In this document: positions 41,506-50,900 of the stretch, in pieces
How the letters are laid out: each line of letters opens with the position of its first letter
Numbering within the stretch: position 1 is the stretch's first letter
DNA from: Devosia sp. 2618
Lineage (GTDB): Bacteria; Pseudomonadota; Alphaproteobacteria; Rhizobiales; Devosiaceae
Assembly: GCF_040546815.1 (NCBI RefSeq)
Contig: NZ_JBEPOO010000001.1
Span: 3,658,001-3,722,000, forward strand
DNA length: 64,000 nt
Direction: 5' to 3'
Translations under genes and position numbers: made by a program
Notes under the pieces: model-generated
The model's database searches: none
Told to the model about the DNA's origin: nothing
Seen by the model: only the letters and a program-made list of their open reading frames with translations

Positions 41506-42996
41506 TCAAACTTCGACCATCGTGTGCTGGGCGGGGGCGCCATGGCCCGGCGCTGCCTTGGGCCGTTTGAAGAACGGCGCCAACAGCATGACGAGGGCAA
41601 AGCTGCCAACCACATAGAGCAGCGCAAGGCTCGACGCGCCGGCGAAGGCTGCATGCGGCGTACCACCGTTGGCAAAGCCCGTGCTGAGGTTGGAGAAGAA
41701 CAGCTCGCCGATGATGGCGACACCGAGCGCACCGCCAACCTGCTGGAACGCCTGCAGCGCGCCCGAGCCCGATCCGGCATCGCGTTGCGGCACATTGGCC
41801 AGCACCAGCTGGAACAACGACGAGAAGCCCAGACCCAGACCAACGCCGGCAATCAGCAGCGGCGGCAGGAAGGCCCAGTGGTCGATGCTGTCGGTGACGC
41901 CAGCGATGTAGAAGTGCAGCCAACCGATACCAAAGGCCAGCATGGCCCCTGCAACTGACAGGCGCGCGCGCAGATAACGGGCGCCAAAGCGGCCGGCGAT
42001 CAGCGAGGCGATCAGTACACCCACGGAGAACGGGGTGTTGGTCAGACCCGATTCGAGCGGGGTGAAATTGAACCCACCTTGCAGCAGCAGCGAAATGACC
42101 ATGAACATGCCGGGAATGCCCGAGGCAAAGATGGTGACGACCAGCGCGCCGAACATGAACTGACGGTTGGCGATCAGGTCAAAGTTCAGCAATTGCGGAG
42201 CGCCGATGGCGGCGCGGCTGCGGGTCCACAGCACGAAGGCGACCAGCAGAGCGAGACCGGCAACGATCATGGCAAAGGTCCAGACCGGCCAGCCATAGGC
42301 ACGGCCTTCAACGATGGGGAACACCACCGCCAGAATGCCAAGCCCGAACAGGCCAATGCCGACATAGTCGTTCTTGATGCCGGCATGACCCGGCAGGCGT
42401 GGAATGAGGAACCAGCCAGCGACAACGGCCGCGATGCCGAAGGGAATGTTGACGAGAAATATCGGCTGCCAGGACAGACCAAAAAGGTTTGCCGAGATCA
42501 GCAGGCCGCCAACGATGGGGCCACAGACCGAGGCGAGACCAGCCGACAGACCGAACAGCGAGAAGGCCTGACCGCGCTCATGGGGTGGGAAGGTAACGGT
42601 GGCGATGGCCAGCACCTGCGGCGTCATCATGGCGCCAGCCAAGCCCTGAATGACGCGCGCGCCGATCAGGAATTCGATATTGGGTGCAAGACCGCACAGC
42701 GCCGAAGCGACCGTGAAGCCTGCAACGCCCCAAAGGAACAGCGTCGTGCGGCCGAGGATGTCGCCCAGCCGCCCGAAGGGCAGCAGGCCCAGCGCGAAAG
42801 CCAGAATATAGGCGGCAATGACCCATTCGATCTGCGTGTCGGTGGCGCCAAGACCATCGCGCATCGATGGCAGCGCCACGTTGACGATGGTGACGTCGAT
42901 CAGGTTCATGAAATTGGCGAGGAGCAGAATAAACAGCGCCACCCAACGGCGCGGATCGGGAGCGGCGGGCGCCCCGGACTGGTGAGTATCAGACAT
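41506..42996 (-). CDS. MFS multidrug efflux transporter, DHA2 (EmrB/QacA) family
   Basis: This 496-residue protein has about 14 membrane segments. Motif D1 LIDVTIVNVALPSMR is at about residues 32-47, motif A GRLGDILGRTTLF near 75-88, and motif C is in GLASVCGPIVGGLL. This is the DHA2 drug:proton antiporter pattern. It overlaps the tetR gene by 8 bases on the same strand, and the pair is a typical self-regulated efflux operon. Substrates cannot be predicted. Confidence 0.93.
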   Translation of the reverse strand: MSDTHQSGAPAAPDPRRWVALFILLLANFMNLIDVTIVNVALPSMRDGLGATDTQIEWVIAAYILAFALGLLPFGRLGDILGRTTLFLWGVAGFTVASALCGLAPNIEFLIGARVIQGLAGAMMTPQVLAIATVTFPPHERGQAFSLFGLSAGLASVCGPIVGGLLISANLFGLSWQPIFLVNIPFGIAAVVAGWFLIPRLPGHAGIKNDYVGIGLFGLGILAVVFPIVEGRAYGWPVWTFAMIVAGLALLVAFVLWTRSRAAIGAPQLLNFDLIANRQFMFGALVVTIFASGIPGMFMVISLLLQGGFNFTPLESGLTNTPFSVGVLIASLIAGRFGARYLRARLSVAGAMLAFGIGWLHFYIAGVTDSIDHWAFLPPLLIAGVGLGLGFSSLFQLVLANVPQRDAGSGSGALQAFQQVGGALGVAIIGELFFSNLSTGFANGGTPHAAFAGASSLALLYVVGSFALVMLLAPFFKRPKAAPGHGAPAQHTMVEV

Positions 42997-43621
42997 GGGA
43001 ATTTCCTTGCGATGAATTTGGTCGTGCGATGAAAGCGCGCTCGAGTTCGGCCATCACGTGGTCGATCGAAACGCGAAATGAGGTCCACTGGCGCCAGTAG
43101 TCAGACAGCGCTCCGGTGGTGATGAGGGCAGCGGCGGCGGGGTCGAGGTCGCTTCGGAACGAGCCGTCGGCGATGCCGTTGGTAAAAATCTCGGCGAACT
43201 GTCGGCGCCAGAAATCGTAGAGCGGGGTCATGATATCGGCGACCGCCGGATCTCGACGGGCCCGCTCAACCATCTCGGTCAGAACGATAATCAATTCGGG
43301 TGTATCTTGGACGGTTTCGCGAAAATCGGCGAATTCGAGCCGCAGTTCTTCGAGTGCCGTGCGCTTGACGCGCGGATGGCGCATAGCCTGTGCCTTGAAA
43401 TCATGGCGCAGGCTTTCGGCGACCAGGGCGACCAGCGCCTCCTTGGAAGGCACGTGATAGTGCAGCGTGGCGATATTAATGCCGACCCGGGCCGCGATAT
43501 CGCGGGTGCGCAGGCCTTCAAGGCCTTTTTCGGCGATGATGGCGCGCGCCGCCTGGGCGATGGCAATGCGGCGCTCGTCGCCGCTCTCGCGTTTGTTGGG
43601 GCAATTTGTGTCGATGGTCAT
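42989..43621 (-). CDS. TetR-family transcriptional regulator
   Basis: This 210-residue protein has an N-terminal TetR HTH: AIAQAARAIIAEKGLEGLR, then TRDIAARVGINIATLHYHVPSKEAL. The C-terminal ligand-binding domain is helical. The gene precedes and overlaps the MFS transporter gene. A perfect palindrome 54 bases upstream of its start is a good operator candidate, so it probably represses its own operon until the pump substrate binds. Confidence 0.93.
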   Translation of the reverse strand: MTIDTNCPNKRESGDERRIAIAQAARAIIAEKGLEGLRTRDIAARVGINIATLHYHVPSKEALVALVAESLRHDFKAQAMRHPRVKRTALEELRLEFADFRETVQDTPELIIVLTEMVERARRDPAVADIMTPLYDFWRRQFAEIFTNGIADGSFRSDLDPAAAALITTGALSDYWRQWTSFRVSIDHVMAELERAFIARPNSSQGNSHV

Positions 43622-43674
43622 GGCAGCGGCGCAATCCTTGGCATTGCGCCATCTACACCCGCGCGATCACCCAA

Positions 43675-43690
43675 TCAATCATTTGATTGA
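43675..43690. promoter_or_regulatory. Probable TetR operator
   Basis: TCAATCA-TT-TGATTGA is a perfect inverted repeat in the 43622-43879 gap, upstream of the tetR-MFS operon. Confidence 0.65.
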
Positions 43691-43826
43691 GAGAGACAGC
43701 CATGCATGGCACGCATTGATCACCGACCGCGGGCGGCGACGGGTAAGCTGTACTCATAATTCGTAACCATACATATCAAGCTTTCTTTATATCCGCCTTG
43801 ACCGGAACGACGCCCAATGTCACAAA

Positions 43827-43873
43827 CCCTGCAGAATTGCTCATTTTGAGCCTTTTTCTGCATATTCAGGGGA
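43827..43873 (+). promoter_or_regulatory. metK leader hairpin masking the ribosome binding site
   Basis: CCCTG/CAGGG, CAGAA/TTCTG and GCTCA/TGAGC stack into one bulged hairpin with a 3-base loop. The last arm (43867-43871) overlaps the Shine-Dalgarno AGGGGA at 43868-43873, six bases before the GTG start. Translation control, possibly by SAM level, is inferred. I cannot match it to a named SAM riboswitch. Confidence 0.55.
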
Positions 43874-43879
43874 TTTTTC

Positions 43880-45136
43880 GTGGCCCGGTCTAGCTATCTG
43901 TTCACCTCGGAATCGGTTTCTGAAGGTCATCCCGACAAGGTTTGCGACCGGATTTCCGACGAAATCGTCGATCTGGTTTTCCGTGAAGCCAAGAAAACCG
44001 GCATGGATCCATCGCAGGTTCGCATCGCCTGCGAGACGCTGGCGACCACCAATCGCGTGATCATCGCGGGTGAAGTGCGCGTGCCGGAAACCCTTCTCAA
44101 GAAGGACAAGGAAGGCGAGATCCTGCTGGACGCCGCCGGCCATCCGGTGGTGAACCCATCCAAGTTCAAGTCGGCTGCGCGCAAGGCGATCCGCGCCATT
44201 GGCTACGAGCAGGCCGGCTTCCACTGGAAGACAGCCCGCATCGACGTGCTGCTGCATGGCCAGTCGGCCGATATTGCACAGGGCGTTGACGAAGCCGGCA
44301 ATAAGGATGTGGGCGCTGGCGATCAGGGCATCATGTTTGGCTATGCCAGCCGCGAAACCCCGGAACTGCTGCCCGCGCCAATCTATTACGCGCACAAGAT
44401 CTTGGAAAACCTCACCATTGCCCGCAAGGCCAATCATGGTCCGGCCGGCAAGCTTGGCCCTGATGCCAAGAGCCAGGTCACTGTGCGTTACGAGGACGGC
44501 AAGCCCGTCGGCGTGACCCAGATCGTGCTCTCGACCCAGCATCTGGATGAGAACCTGACCTCGGCCGACGTGCGCGAGATCGTTGAGCCGTATATCCGCG
44601 AATCCCTGCCAGCAGGCTGGATCGACGCGCAGACTGTCTGGCACGTCAATCCAACCGGCAAGTTCGTGGTTGGTGGCCCCGATGGCGATGCCGGCCTCAC
44701 CGGTCGCAAGATCATTGTCGACACCTATGGTGGCGCAGCGCCCCATGGTGGCGGCGCGTTTTCGGGCAAGGATCCGACCAAGGTCGATCGCTCGGCAGCC
44801 TATGCCGCGCGTTATCTGGCCAAGAACGTGGTCGCGGCCGGTCTTGCCGATCGCGCAACCATCCAGCTCAGCTATGCCATTGGCGTAGCGCAGCCGCTGT
44901 CGATCTATGTCGACCTGCATGGCACCGGCACGGTAGATGAAACCGTGGTGGAACAGGCGCTGAGCAAGGTGATGGATTTGACGCCGCGTGGCATCCGCAC
45001 CCATCTCGATCTCAACAAGCCCATCTATGCCAAGACCTCGGCATATGGCCATTTTGGCCGCAAAGCGGGCCGTGATGGCTCGTTCTCCTGGGAAAAGACC
45101 GACCTCGTCGCCGCCCTCAAGGCTGCGGTGAAGTAA
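43880..45136 (+). CDS. metK: S-adenosylmethionine synthetase
   Basis: This 418-residue protein starts with GTG at 43880. It contains [16 protein letters not shown], the methionine adenosyltransferase signature [12 protein letters not shown], and the P-loop-like [19 protein letters not shown]. The enzyme joins ATP and methionine to give SAM. The gene is followed by trmB, a SAM-dependent methyltransferase, after a palindromic repeat. The leader hairpin suggests translational control. Confidence 0.97.
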   Translation: MARSSYLFTSESVSEGHPDKVCDRISDEIVDLVFREAKKTGMDPSQVRIACETLATTNRVIIAGEVRVPETLLKKDKEGEILLDAAGHPVVNPSKFKSAARKAIRAIGYEQAGFHWKTARIDVLLHGQSADIAQGVDEAGNKDVGAGDQGIMFGYASRETPELLPAPIYYAHKILENLTIARKANHGPAGKLGPDAKSQVTVRYEDGKPVGVTQIVLSTQHLDENLTSADVREIVEPYIRESLPAGWIDAQTVWHVNPTGKFVVGGPDGDAGLTGRKIIVDTYGGAAPHGGGAFSGKDPTKVDRSAAYAARYLAKNVVAAGLADRATIQLSYAIGVAQPLSIYVDLHGTGTVDETVVEQALSKVMDLTPRGIRTHLDLNKPIYAKTSAYGHFGRKAGRDGSFSWEKTDLVAALKAAVK

Positions 45137-45164
45137 GCTCAATCTGTTACGTCTGGCTTGATGG

Positions 45165-45198
45165 CAGTGTCATTTCCGCTTTCGCGGGGATGACACTG
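45165..45198. repeat. Palindromic intergenic repeat between metK and trmB
   Basis: CAGTGTCATTTCCGC (45165-45179) and GCGGGGATGACACTG (45184-45198) pair at 13 of 15 positions with loop TTTC. It resembles the widespread GTCAT-type bacterial REP sequences. No T-tract follows. Confidence 0.65.
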
Positions 45199-45233
45199 TG
45201 GTCTATACGGCCCGCATCATTGCAGAGACCGTC

Positions 45234-45938
45234 ATGACCGAACACCAGCACCCCAAGACCCGCTCCGGCGAGCAACGCGCATTTTTTGGCCGGCGCTCCG
45301 GCAAGAAATTGCATGGCGGGCAGCAGGCGGTGTTTGACGCGACGCTGCCGGCGCTCGAGATCCAGCTGAGCGGTCGGCTCGACCCACGGATGCTGTTTCC
45401 CGAGGCCGACAAGATCATCGTGGAAATCGGCTATGGCGGCGGCGAGCACCTGGCGCTTGAGGCGGGCCGCAACCCGCAGACCGGCTATATCGGCTGCGAA
45501 GTGTTTACCGGCGGCATCGGCAAAATGGTGCAGGCCATTGCCGAGCAGGACCTGCGCAATGTGCGGCTGTTCACCGATGATGCGCTCAAATTCCTCGTCG
45601 AACTGCCGGACGCTTCGCTCGACGAGGTCTATCTGCTTTATCCCGATCCCTGGCCAAAGACGCGTCACCACAAGCGGCGTTTCGTGTCGCCAACGACGCT
45701 GACGCAGTTGGCGCGGGTGATCCGGCCGGGCGGGGTGTTTCACTTCGCCACCGATATCGAGGACTACGCGAACTGGACGCTGGCCCATATCGTGCGGGCG
45801 CCCGAATTCATTTTCGATCCGGAACAGCCGGGCGATTGGCACAAGCCCTATCCAGGCTGGGAAGCCACACGCTACGAGCAAAAGGCCCGTCGCGAAGGCC
45901 GTATGATCAGCTTTTATTTCAGCTTCATCCGGCGCTGA
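45234..45938 (+). CDS. trmB: tRNA (guanine-N7-)-methyltransferase
   Basis: This protein has 234 residues from the ATG at 45234 (a longer frame to 45198 runs into the repeat). It contains the SAM-binding VEIGYGGGEHLALEA, GCEVFTGGIGKM, and the TrmB signature YLLYPDPWPKTRHHKRR. It makes m7G46 in the tRNA variable loop. In many relatives metK and trmB are neighbours. Here a palindromic repeat separates them. Confidence 0.95.
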   Translation: MTEHQHPKTRSGEQRAFFGRRSGKKLHGGQQAVFDATLPALEIQLSGRLDPRMLFPEADKIIVEIGYGGGEHLALEAGRNPQTGYIGCEVFTGGIGKMVQAIAEQDLRNVRLFTDDALKFLVELPDASLDEVYLLYPDPWPKTRHHKRRFVSPTTLTQLARVIRPGGVFHFATDIEDYANWTLAHIVRAPEFIFDPEQPGDWHKPYPGWEATRYEQKARREGRMISFYFSFIRR

Positions 45939-46059
45939 CTGGCGCGCTGCGGCGAACAATGCGTTTTACGCATAGCTCGAAGTTTCGGCCAAAACGCCAT
46001 TGGTGTGGCCATGTTTGGGACCCATATGCCTAACTCGCGATAGTTTTTCGAGGTTAGTC

Positions 46060-46443
46060 ATGTCCGTAGCGTCAAAGCCCAAGCAGCACGAAAACGATGT
46101 GCTGATGGTGCGACCGGGGAAATGGTCCCTCACCGTCATCACGCTGCTGCGTTCAGGCACTCTGCGCTTCAGCGAACTCAAGCGCGTCGCTGATGGCATC
46201 TCGCAAAAGACGCTGACCGTGACCCTGCGCGAGCTGGAACGGGACGGGTTCGTGACCCGGACGATGTTTGCCACCATTCCGCCGCGTGTCGATTATGAAT
46301 TGACCGGTCTTGGACAGGAACTGCTCAAGCTTGCCGACGGCATGCTGCTGTTTGCGGCGCGCAATGGCAAAGAGGTTCTGGCGGCCCGCGAGCGGTTCGA
46401 CGCCTCGGGTGGTGAGCCGGTGATCCGGCTCGTCCATCCTTGA
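46060..46443 (+). CDS. HxlR-family transcriptional regulator
   Basis: This protein has 127 residues from the ATG at 46060. The winged-helix pattern is GKWSLTVITLLRSGTLRF, then ISQKTLTVTLRELERDGFV and PRVDYELTGLG. This is the HxlR (MarR-like) group. The usual N-terminal Cys of redox-sensing members is absent. A palindrome ATGTTTGGG-A-CCCATAT near 46012-46030 could be its operator. It is convergent with the small secreted protein gene and separated from it by a GC-rich hairpin. Confidence 0.88.
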   Translation: MSVASKPKQHENDVLMVRPGKWSLTVITLLRSGTLRFSELKRVADGISQKTLTVTLRELERDGFVTRTMFATIPPRVDYELTGLGQELLKLADGMLLFAARNGKEVLAARERFDASGGEPVIRLVHP

Positions 46444-46447
46444 TACG

Positions 46448-46473
46448 GGCGCCGTCGCTAAAGCGGCGGCGCC
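46448..46473. terminator. GC-rich hairpin between convergent genes
   Basis: GGCGCCGTCGC and GCGGCGGCGCC pair with one G-T and loop TAAA. There is no T-tract, so it may be a weak terminator. Confidence 0.45.
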
Positions 46474-46487
46474 GTGGTTAGGCTGAA

Positions 46488-46763
46488 TTACAGCGAAACG
46501 GGCTGCAGTGTGCCTGGCGTAAAGAACTGCATGGTCTGGGTGCCGTCATCGCGGGTCACAAAAGCGCGAACGAGGCCATTCCACTCTTCAACCGAGCTGA
46601 CATTGACGCCCTGCTGGCGCAGCTGGGTGACGATGGAGTCTGCAACCCAGTCCTGAGCCTGATTGTTTCCGTCGCCAAAGATGCCGGTAGCGGCAAAGGT
46701 TGGGGCGGTCACGCCGAGCATAGCAACGGTGGCGACAAGGGCGATAGCTGTGGTCTTGATCAT
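46488..46763 (-). CDS. Small secreted protein
   Basis: This protein has 91 residues from the ATG at 46763 (M-I-K-T-T-A-I-A-L). A signal peptide is cleaved near PTFA-AT. The mature part of about 70 residues is acidic, with VADSIVTQLRQQGVNVSSVEEWNGLVRAFV and no cysteines. It resembles small BON-like or YdgH-type folds only loosely. The function is unknown, and the periplasm is its likely location. Confidence 0.65.
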   Translation of the reverse strand: MIKTTAIALVATVAMLGVTAPTFAATGIFGDGNNQAQDWVADSIVTQLRQQGVNVSSVEEWNGLVRAFVTRDDGTQTMQFFTPGTLQPVSL

Positions 46764-47021
46764 TTTGGTGTTCCTTTCGTTTGAACACACGGGAGATGAT
46801 CTCGACCAGCCCAAGCCTCAAGTGACGATTTCGTACATTTCTGCTCTTGAAGTCTGGGGCTTCGTTGCGACGGTTTTGTTATGGAAATCAAGGGTTTCTG
46901 GGGAACCCTGGTTTCTCTGGCGCCACTACGTATCATCGATGTAACGATCAGGAACGACGTGGCTTTGCGACCGCTGGAACCAATCGCGCGAGGCTGACTT
47001 GATGATGCAAAGGAGCCTGCC

Positions 47022-47687
47022 ATGCCCACTCGCGTCCAGATTTTGAAGACTGAAATGGTGACCCACAATGTGCGCCATTATCGCGTCGAAAAACCTAAGA
47101 ATTTTCATTTTGCACCCGGACAGGCCACCGAGATCAGCATCGACAAGCCGCAATGGCGTGACGAGAAGCGCCCTTTTACCTTCACCTCGCTGCCCGACGA
47201 GCCAACGCTTGAGTTCACCATCAAGAGCTATCTCGATCATCCGGGCGTCACGAGCGCGCTATGGGGCTGCGAGGCCGGTGACTATCTGCTGCTGCGCGAT
47301 GTGTGGGGCACGATGCAGTATAAGGGCGTGGGGACATTTATCGCCGGGGGCGCTGGCGTCACCCCGTTCATTGCCATCCTGCGCAGCCTCAATGCGCAAG
47401 GCGGGCTTCAGGGAAATCGGCTGATCGTCTCCAACCAGACAGAGAAGGATATCATCCTGCGCGATGAGTTCGAGACGATGGATGGGCTTGAGACATTGTG
47501 GACGGTGACCGGCGATCCCAAGTCCAAGCTGTTGCAGGAGCGGATCGATACCGGGTTTCTCAAGGAACATATCGCGGATTTCGGGCAGAATTTTTATCTC
47601 TGTGGGCCCGATGCGATGGTCAAAGACTTGCGGACGTCGCTGGAAGCGCTGGGCGCGGATGTGTCGGCGGTGACGTGGGAGAAGTAA
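47022..47687 (+). CDS. Ferredoxin/flavodoxin NAD(P) reductase-like flavoprotein
   Basis: This 221-residue protein has the FAD-binding RPFTFTSLP at about residues 48-56 and the NAD-binding GTFIAGGAGVTPFIAIL near 103-119. C-terminal YLCGPDAMVKDL follows. It is the FNR two-domain fold without an additional ferredoxin domain. It would transfer electrons between NAD(P)H and an unknown acceptor. It stands alone between a secreted protein and rimP, and a large palindromic repeat follows. Confidence 0.88.
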   Translation: MPTRVQILKTEMVTHNVRHYRVEKPKNFHFAPGQATEISIDKPQWRDEKRPFTFTSLPDEPTLEFTIKSYLDHPGVTSALWGCEAGDYLLLRDVWGTMQYKGVGTFIAGGAGVTPFIAILRSLNAQGGLQGNRLIVSNQTEKDIILRDEFETMDGLETLWTVTGDPKSKLLQERIDTGFLKEHIADFGQNFYLCGPDAMVKDLRTSLEALGADVSAVTWEK

Positions 47688-47694
47688 AGTTTGC

Positions 47695-47826
47695 TGCCAC
47701 GCCCTCGTGGTTCGAGGCTCGTGAAGAACTCGCACCTCACCATGAGGGCTGATGGAACATTGAACTAAGAGTAGTCCTCATGGTGAGGCGGGAACGTAGC
47801 GACCCTCGAACCAAGAGGGCGTGGCA
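47695..47826. repeat. 132-base imperfect palindromic repeat
   Basis: The outer arms TGCCACGCCCTC (47695-47706) and GAGGGCGTGGCA (47815-47826) are perfect complements. The inner arms CCTCACCATGAGG (47735-47747) and CCTCATGGTGAGG (47776-47788) are also perfect complements. It shares segments with the 35201-35286 repeat. It looks like a non-autonomous palindromic element. Confidence 0.75.
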
Positions 47827-47946
47827 CAGTCCGCACCCCAACCCTTGCGGCTTGAGCCATTGCGGGTTATATAGACGCCAACATCTCAGCAAGTTTGCAG
47901 AGTGGGAGCCTCCCGGCCCCGCTCTTTTTTATTACCCGAAGGACCG

Positions 47947-48573
47947 ATGAGCTTCGATCTCACCGAAAAACGCTACATCAAGGAAACGGGCTTAGAAGCC
48001 CGCGTTTCTGCCATTGTCGAACCAGTGGCCAATGGTCTGGGCTTTGCACTTGTCCGGGTGAAGATCACCCAGGAAAACGGCATGACCCTGCAGATCATGG
48101 CCGAGGACGAACACGGCCGCTTTACCATCGTCAATTGCGAGGCGCTGTCCAAGGACCTGTCGCCGGTGCTTGACGTGGAAGATCCGATCGACCGCGAATA
48201 TCACCTTGAAGTCAGTTCCCCCGGCATCGACCGGCCGCTGGTGCGCAAGCGCGATTTTGCGGCCTATATTGGCCACGATGTCCGCATCGAACTCAGCGAC
48301 ATGATCAATGGCCGCAAGCGCTATCGCGGTTTCATCAAGTCCGTGGACGACGAGGCGGTGACCATCACCCTGCCCGACGCCCCGACCGGCACCGATCCTG
48401 ACCATCGCCTGCTGTTTGCCACTATTGGCGAAGCAAAGCTGGTGATGACCGACGCCTTGATGGAAAAGGCCCGGCTTGATCAGGAAGCCCACCCCATCGA
48501 CGACGACGAGACCGAAACGGTCGAATACGCCGAAGCTGACAACGACGACGAATCCTCCGAGGAGACCAAATAA
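47947..48573 (+). CDS. rimP: Ribosome maturation factor RimP
   Basis: This protein has 208 residues from the ATG at 47947. It contains VEPVANGLGFALVRVKI, the conserved YHLEVSSPGIDRPLVRKRDF, and an acidic C-terminal extension. RimP acts in 30S subunit assembly. It begins the rimP-nusA-ylxR-infB operon. nusA follows with no gap. Confidence 0.95.
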   Translation: MSFDLTEKRYIKETGLEARVSAIVEPVANGLGFALVRVKITQENGMTLQIMAEDEHGRFTIVNCEALSKDLSPVLDVEDPIDREYHLEVSSPGIDRPLVRKRDFAAYIGHDVRIELSDMINGRKRYRGFIKSVDDEAVTITLPDAPTGTDPDHRLLFATIGEAKLVMTDALMEKARLDQEAHPIDDDETETVEYAEADNDDESSEETK

Positions 48574-50175
48574 ATGGCCGTTAGCGCGAACCGCCTTGAG
48601 CTGTTGCAGATCGCAGACGCTGTCGCCCGCGAAAAGTCGATCGACCGTATGGTTGTGATTGAAGCGATGCAGGACGCCATGGAAAAGGCTGCCAAGGGTC
48701 GCTATGGCGCCGAGACCGAGATCAAGGTCGAGATCAACCCACGCTCGGGCGAAACTCGGATGTGGCGTCTGCTTGAAATCGTCGAGCAGGTCGAAGAGAC
48801 CAGCCGCCAGATCGATCTCAAGCATGCCCAGATCAAGTCGCCGGAAGCCAAGGTCGGCGATTTCTTGACCGAGCCTCTGCCGCCAATGGAATTTGGTCGT
48901 ATTGCTGCGCAGTCCGCCAAGCAGGTTATCGTGCAGAAAGTGCGCGATGCCGAGCGCGAGCGCATGTATGACGAATACTTCAACCGCATCGGCGAAATCG
49001 TCAACGGCAGCGTCAAGCGCGTCGAATATGGCAACGTCATCGTTGATCTGGGTCGTGGCGAAGCCATTATCCGTCGCGACGAGCTGATCCCACGCGAAAT
49101 GTTCCGCTATGGCGACCGCGTCCGCGCTTACGTCTATGACGTGCGCCGCGAACAGCGTGGCCCGCAGATTTTCCTGAGCCGCACCCATCCGCAGTTCATG
49201 GCCAAGCTGTTCATGCAGGAAGTGCCCGAGATCTATGACGGCGTGATCACCATCCGCTCGATCGCGCGTGATCCAGGTTCGCGCGCCAAGATCGCCGTGA
49301 CCTCGTCCGATAGCTCGATCGATCCAGTGGGCGCCTGCGTTGGTATGCGCGGCAGCCGTGTGCAGGCCGTCGTTGGCGAACTGCAGGGCGAAAAGATCGA
49401 CATCATTCCATGGACCGACAGCATTGCCGACCTCGTGGTCTCGGCACTGCAGCCGGCCGATGTGGCCAAGGTTGTTCTCGACGAACAGTCCGAGCGCATT
49501 GAAGTCGTGGTTCCAGACGAGCAGCTGTCGCTGGCCATTGGCCGTCGTGGCCAGAACGTGCGTCTGGCAAGCCAGCTGATCGGTTGGGATATCGACATCC
49601 TCACCGAGCAGGAAGAAAGCGAACGCCGCCAGAAGGAATTCACCGAACGGTCCAGCCTCTTCATGGCTGCCCTTGACGTGGACGAGATGGTTGCCCAACT
49701 ATTGGCTTCGGAAGGCTTCTCCTCGGTCGAGGAACTTGCCTATATCGACGCGAACGAAATCGCTTCCATCGACGGCTTCGACGAAGAAACCGCCAGCGAA
49801 ATCCAGAACCGCGCCACCGAATACCTGGCGGCCATTGATCGTGCCCATGACGAAGAGCGCAAGGCGCTTGGCGTTGAGGACGAGCTTTACGAAATCCCGG
49901 GCCTCACCGCTGCCATGCTGGTTGCGCTGGGCAAGGATGACGTCAAGACGATCGAAGACTTTGCCGGTTGCGCTGCCGACGATCTGATCGGCTGGAGCGA
50001 ACGCAAGGATGGCGAAACCAAGCGCTTTGAAGGGACTTTCAAGGATTTCCCAATCTCGCGCGAAGAAGCCGAAGACATGATCCTTCAGGCCCGCATCAAG
50101 GCTGGCTGGATTAACGAGGAAGACGCGCCGCCTGTCGAAGATGCAGAATTCGCATCCGACGAGGCAACGGCTTAG
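48574..50175 (+). CDS. nusA: Transcription termination/antitermination protein NusA
   Basis: This 533-residue protein begins immediately after rimP. The N-terminal RNA polymerase-binding domain is followed by an S1 domain ([20 protein letters not shown]), then KH1 and KH2 with [14 protein letters not shown] and [14 protein letters not shown]. Two C-terminal helix-hairpin-helix repeats include EEIPGL-type segments. NusA modulates pausing, termination and antitermination. The acidic tail ends in D-E-A-T-A. Confidence 0.97.
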   Translation: MAVSANRLELLQIADAVAREKSIDRMVVIEAMQDAMEKAAKGRYGAETEIKVEINPRSGETRMWRLLEIVEQVEETSRQIDLKHAQIKSPEAKVGDFLTEPLPPMEFGRIAAQSAKQVIVQKVRDAERERMYDEYFNRIGEIVNGSVKRVEYGNVIVDLGRGEAIIRRDELIPREMFRYGDRVRAYVYDVRREQRGPQIFLSRTHPQFMAKLFMQEVPEIYDGVITIRSIARDPGSRAKIAVTSSDSSIDPVGACVGMRGSRVQAVVGELQGEKIDIIPWTDSIADLVVSALQPADVAKVVLDEQSERIEVVVPDEQLSLAIGRRGQNVRLASQLIGWDIDILTEQEESERRQKEFTERSSLFMAALDVDEMVAQLLASEGFSSVEELAYIDANEIASIDGFDEETASEIQNRATEYLAAIDRAHDEERKALGVEDELYEIPGLTAAMLVALGKDDVKTIEDFAGCAADDLIGWSERKDGETKRFEGTFKDFPISREEAEDMILQARIKAGWINEEDAPPVEDAEFASDEATA

Positions 50176-50198
50176 GCCGTTTCGGAGCGAGGGACCAG

Positions 50199-50900
50199 AT
50201 GGCCCGGCGCGAAGAAACGAGCAGGATGTGCGCACTGACACGGGCTGAAAAGCCCGTGGCAGAGCTGATCCGTTTTGTGCTTGGACCAGACGACGTGCTG
50301 GTTCCCGATACGGATGCCAAGGCCGAGGGCCGTGGCGTCTGGCTCAGCCTCAACCGCGATCTCGTGGCTGAGGCGGTCAAGAAAAAGGTCTTTGCGCGGA
50401 GCCTCAAGACGGAGGTGAAGCTGCCGGACGATCTGCCTGGCCTGACCCAGCTGCGGCTCGAACAGCGCTATCTCAGTGCGCTGGGCATGGCCCGCAAGGC
50501 CGGACAACTCACATTTGGTGCCACCAAGGTGCGCGGCCTGATCGATACCGGCGCGCTGATTGCGCTGATTACCGCCACCGATGCGGCTGAAGACGGACGC
50601 AGCAAGATGGTGGGGCCCCTCAAGGCCCTGCATTACGCTGCGGCGGAAGAGGAAATCGAAGACTTTGACGTGCCCCATTTCGAATTGCTCTCCTCAGAGC
50701 AAATGGGTTTGGCACTCGGCATGGAAAATGTGATACATGCTGCCCTAACGAGAGGGGCGGCAGCCCAAGCAGCAGTCGAAAAGGCCCGTAGACTGGCCCT
50801 TTTTATTGCTAAACCGACGGAAAAGGACACCGACCGCGCAGCGGTTGACGGTGACCTTTTGCCCGAGGCCACCGACGAAAGACGCGAGATACATGGCTGA
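50199..50900 (+). CDS. YlxR-L7Ae fusion RNA-binding protein
   Basis: This 233-residue protein has an N-terminal YlxR (DUF448) domain with R-M-C-A-L-T-R and [11 protein letters not shown]-terminal L7Ae/YlxQ-like domain follows with [21 protein letters not shown]. Elsewhere ylxR and ylxQ are separate genes between nusA and infB; in alphaproteobacteria they are fused, as here. It is presumed to bind RNA or regulate RNase P. infB starts 8 bases inside its 3' end. Confidence 0.92.
   Translation: MARREETSRMCALTRAEKPVAELIRFVLGPDDVLVPDTDAKAEGRGVWLSLNRDLVAEAVKKKVFARSLKTEVKLPDDLPGLTQLRLEQRYLSALGMARKAGQLTFGATKVRGLIDTGALIALITATDAAEDGRSKMVGPLKALHYAAAEEEIEDFDVPHFELLSSEQMGLALGMENVIHAALTRGAAAQAAVEKARRLALFIAKPTEKDTDRAAVDGDLLPEATDERREIHG

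Noticed and set aside
43760..43880. Known SAM-II or SAM/SAH riboswitch upstream of metK
   Set aside because: I could not find the conserved sequence elements of these classes. Only an RBS-masking hairpin is supported.
47992..49698. 568-residue minus-strand open frame
   Set aside because: It is a shadow of rimP and nusA, which are certain.
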